Shown here: in pieces, positions 62,957 through 64,000 of the stretch
Layout: each line of letters starts with the position of its first letter
Numbering within the stretch: the stretch's first letter is position 1
Source of the DNA: SYOC01 sp964441775
Lineage (GTDB): Bacteria; Desulfobacterota; Binatia; Bin18
Reading direction: 5' to 3'
Assembly (NCBI GenBank): GCA_964441775.1
Contig: CAYTVL010000029.1
Location: forward strand, 13,725-77,724
Length of the DNA stretch: 64,000 nucleotides
Program-made: the position numbers and the translations under genes
Notes under the pieces: model-generated
What the model saw: the letters and a program-made list of their open reading frames with translations, nothing else
Databases searched by the model: none
What the model was told of the DNA's origin: nothing

Positions 62957-64000
62957 TTAGGCCGCGCATTCCCCTTCGCCGCGTTCGAGTTTATAGAAAC
63001 CAGTGCGATTCCAATCGATGAATTCGGCGCGATGTACCTCATCATATTTGACAGGGGCGGAAAGATCGCTAATGAGATTCTCAAATTCGCTCGTCCCAAC
63101 GCGATCCACAAAGTCGTTGAATTGTTCACCCTCATGTCGATTGGCTTGATAGTGACGAACAAAACGTTCCACCGCGTCTGGGATACGCTTAGCAGGAATG
63201 CGGACCTCCAGGCGTTGTCCCATGCGGACGCGGCCATCGTCATAGTTGCCGCCCAACATGACAATGTAGCCAGGTACTTGGTGATTATCGAATTTCATCG
63301 CAGCGCCGTAGAAGCCGATGTTAGCGAGATGATGGCGGCCACAGCCGTTAGGGCAGCCGCTCATTTTTATGTGAATGTTGTTGGTCAGGGGATCTTCGAT
63401 TTGGAGTTGCTCCACTCGCTCTTGAATGGCGCGGGCCAGCCCCATTGAGTTGGTGATCCCAAGTTTGCAACTGTCGGTTCCCGGGCAGCTTACTACATCG
63501 GTGATTTGTCTGGACCCGGCGTCGCCAAGATTGAGATCTTGCAGTCGCCGCCACACATCGTACAAACTTTCCGTGCGCACCCAGCGGAGGAGGATATTCT
63601 GTTCGTCAGTCATCCGGGCACTCGTGTCGCCTGTAAAATCGCGCAGGATTTGGGCCAAGCCACGGAACTGGAGCGGCGTGAGGTCCCCGCGGGAAACCTT
63701 GACTTCAATCGTGGAGAATCCTTGCTGGCGTTGCGGACGCACATTGGCGGCGACCCAACGGGTGAACTGGCGATGGTCTCCATTAGGGCTGCCGGGATTG
63801 AGCGGCTTTGCTGGGGCTCGCCTTTCTTCGTTGTCGGTGAATTTCAGGGGTTCTGGGTCGAAGTTGCCTTCGTAAACCCACGCGCCCCGTAGTTCTTCGT
63901 CCACCATTTTGCGAAAAGCGTCGATTCCGATGCGGTTGATGAGAAACTTGAGCCGCGCCCGCGCCCGATTGGCGCGTAAATCTTCTTGACGATCGAAAAT
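62957..64000 (-). CDS. Nitrite/sulfite reductase, siroheme type (truncated by window edge)
   Basis: The C-terminal 347 residues of a ferredoxin-type siroheme reductase. The siroheme/4Fe-4S motif is VSCPGTDSC (Cys-x5-Cys) and MSGCPNGC (Cys-x3-Cys), and the substrate-binding region contains RGDLTPLQFRGLAQIL. The reading frame continues without a stop through the right window edge, so the N-terminal part and start lie outside. Sulfite is the likely substrate given cysH downstream; nitrite is an alternative. The spacing to cysH is 70 bases. Confidence 0.88.
   Translation of the reverse strand: MFDRQEDLRANRARARLKFLINRIGIDAFRKMVDEELRGAWVYEGNFDPEPLKFTDNEERRAPAKPLNPGSPNGDHRQFTRWVAANVRPQRQQGFSTIEVKVSRGDLTPLQFRGLAQILRDFTGDTSARMTDEQNILLRWVRTESLYDVWRRLQDLNLGDAGSRQITDVVSCPGTDSCKLGITNSMGLARAIQERVEQLQIEDPLTNNIHIKMSGCPNGCGRHHLANIGFYGAAMKFDNHQVPGYIVMLGGNYDDGRVRMGQRLEVRIPAKRIPDAVERFVRHYQANRHEGEQFNDFVDRVGTSEFENLISDLSAPVKYDEVHRAEFIDWNRTGFYKLERGEGECAA

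Overview
The window is about 64 kb of dense bacterial chromosome of moderately high G+C. It has some 50 genes in short operons on both strands. I saw no rRNA, tRNA, CRISPR array or complete transposon. Several traits point to an environmental, Gram-negative, deltaproteobacterium-like lineage (Desulfobacterota, Binatota or Tectomicrobia type). These are CaiB/BaiF CoA-transferases, ACMSD-like amidohydrolases, an NtrB/NtrC pair with a sigma54-type regulator, a pair of DUF507 genes, an F420:NADP reductase-like gene with a deazaflavin-type nitroreductase, and a tilS-ftsH-cdaA-ybbR-glmM block. The lineage is an inference from gene content.

Layout. 1-3777: a decayed copy of the start of the threonine synthase gene, then two tandem soluble PAS histidine kinases that are colinear paralogues. 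3778-4956: threonine synthase. 5036-15731: an accessory catabolic region with a DUF2071 protein, a cupin, two class III CoA-transferases (one a double-length fusion), an isocitrate-lyase/PEP-mutase family enzyme without its usual cysteine, a carboxymuconolactone decarboxylase-like protein, a beta-hydroxyacid dehydrogenase, a lactonase-like metallo-hydrolase, an aldo/keto reductase and a Gfo/Idh/MocA oxidoreductase. 15781-20464: a large winged-helix/ATPase/TPR regulator, divergent from a small ORF and a secreted vanadium-haloperoxidase-like protein. 20687-22348: HMG-CoA lyase and a small secreted protein.

22417-35173 is a housekeeping run: tilS, ftsH, cdaA, ybbR, glmM, a terminator, nnrD, tsaE, lysC, cimA, cysE. 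It joins tRNA modification, membrane proteolysis, c-di-AMP signalling, peptidoglycan precursor supply, metabolite repair and amino-acid synthesis. 35300-43292: a LysM/M23 lipoprotein, apt, nitroreductase, Uma2 protein, amidohydrolase, archease with rtcB, a nicotinamidase-like hydrolase, a GNAT protein and an EamA transporter broken by an in-frame amber codon. 43443-49505: thiE, ntrC and ntrB on the minus strand, two DUF507 genes, then groES-groEL.

49641-61755: a secreted protein, an F420-reductase-like protein, a TPP enzyme, an HtrA-like protein that has lost all three catalytic residues, a small putative regulator behind an AT-rich stretch with nested inverted repeats, an alpha/beta hydrolase, an NHLRC2-like thioredoxin/NHL protein, an amidohydrolase, a metallo-beta-lactamase fold protein, cysK, a VOC protein and a TauE/SafE permease. 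62098-64000: cysH and a siroheme sulfite/nitrite reductase that runs off the right edge. With cysK and cysE they supply assimilatory sulfur metabolism.

The observations I rate highest are the triple-mutant pseudo-protease, the duplicated thrC start flanking the tandem kinases, the uncharacterised catabolic cluster, and the inverted repeat copies around nnrD.
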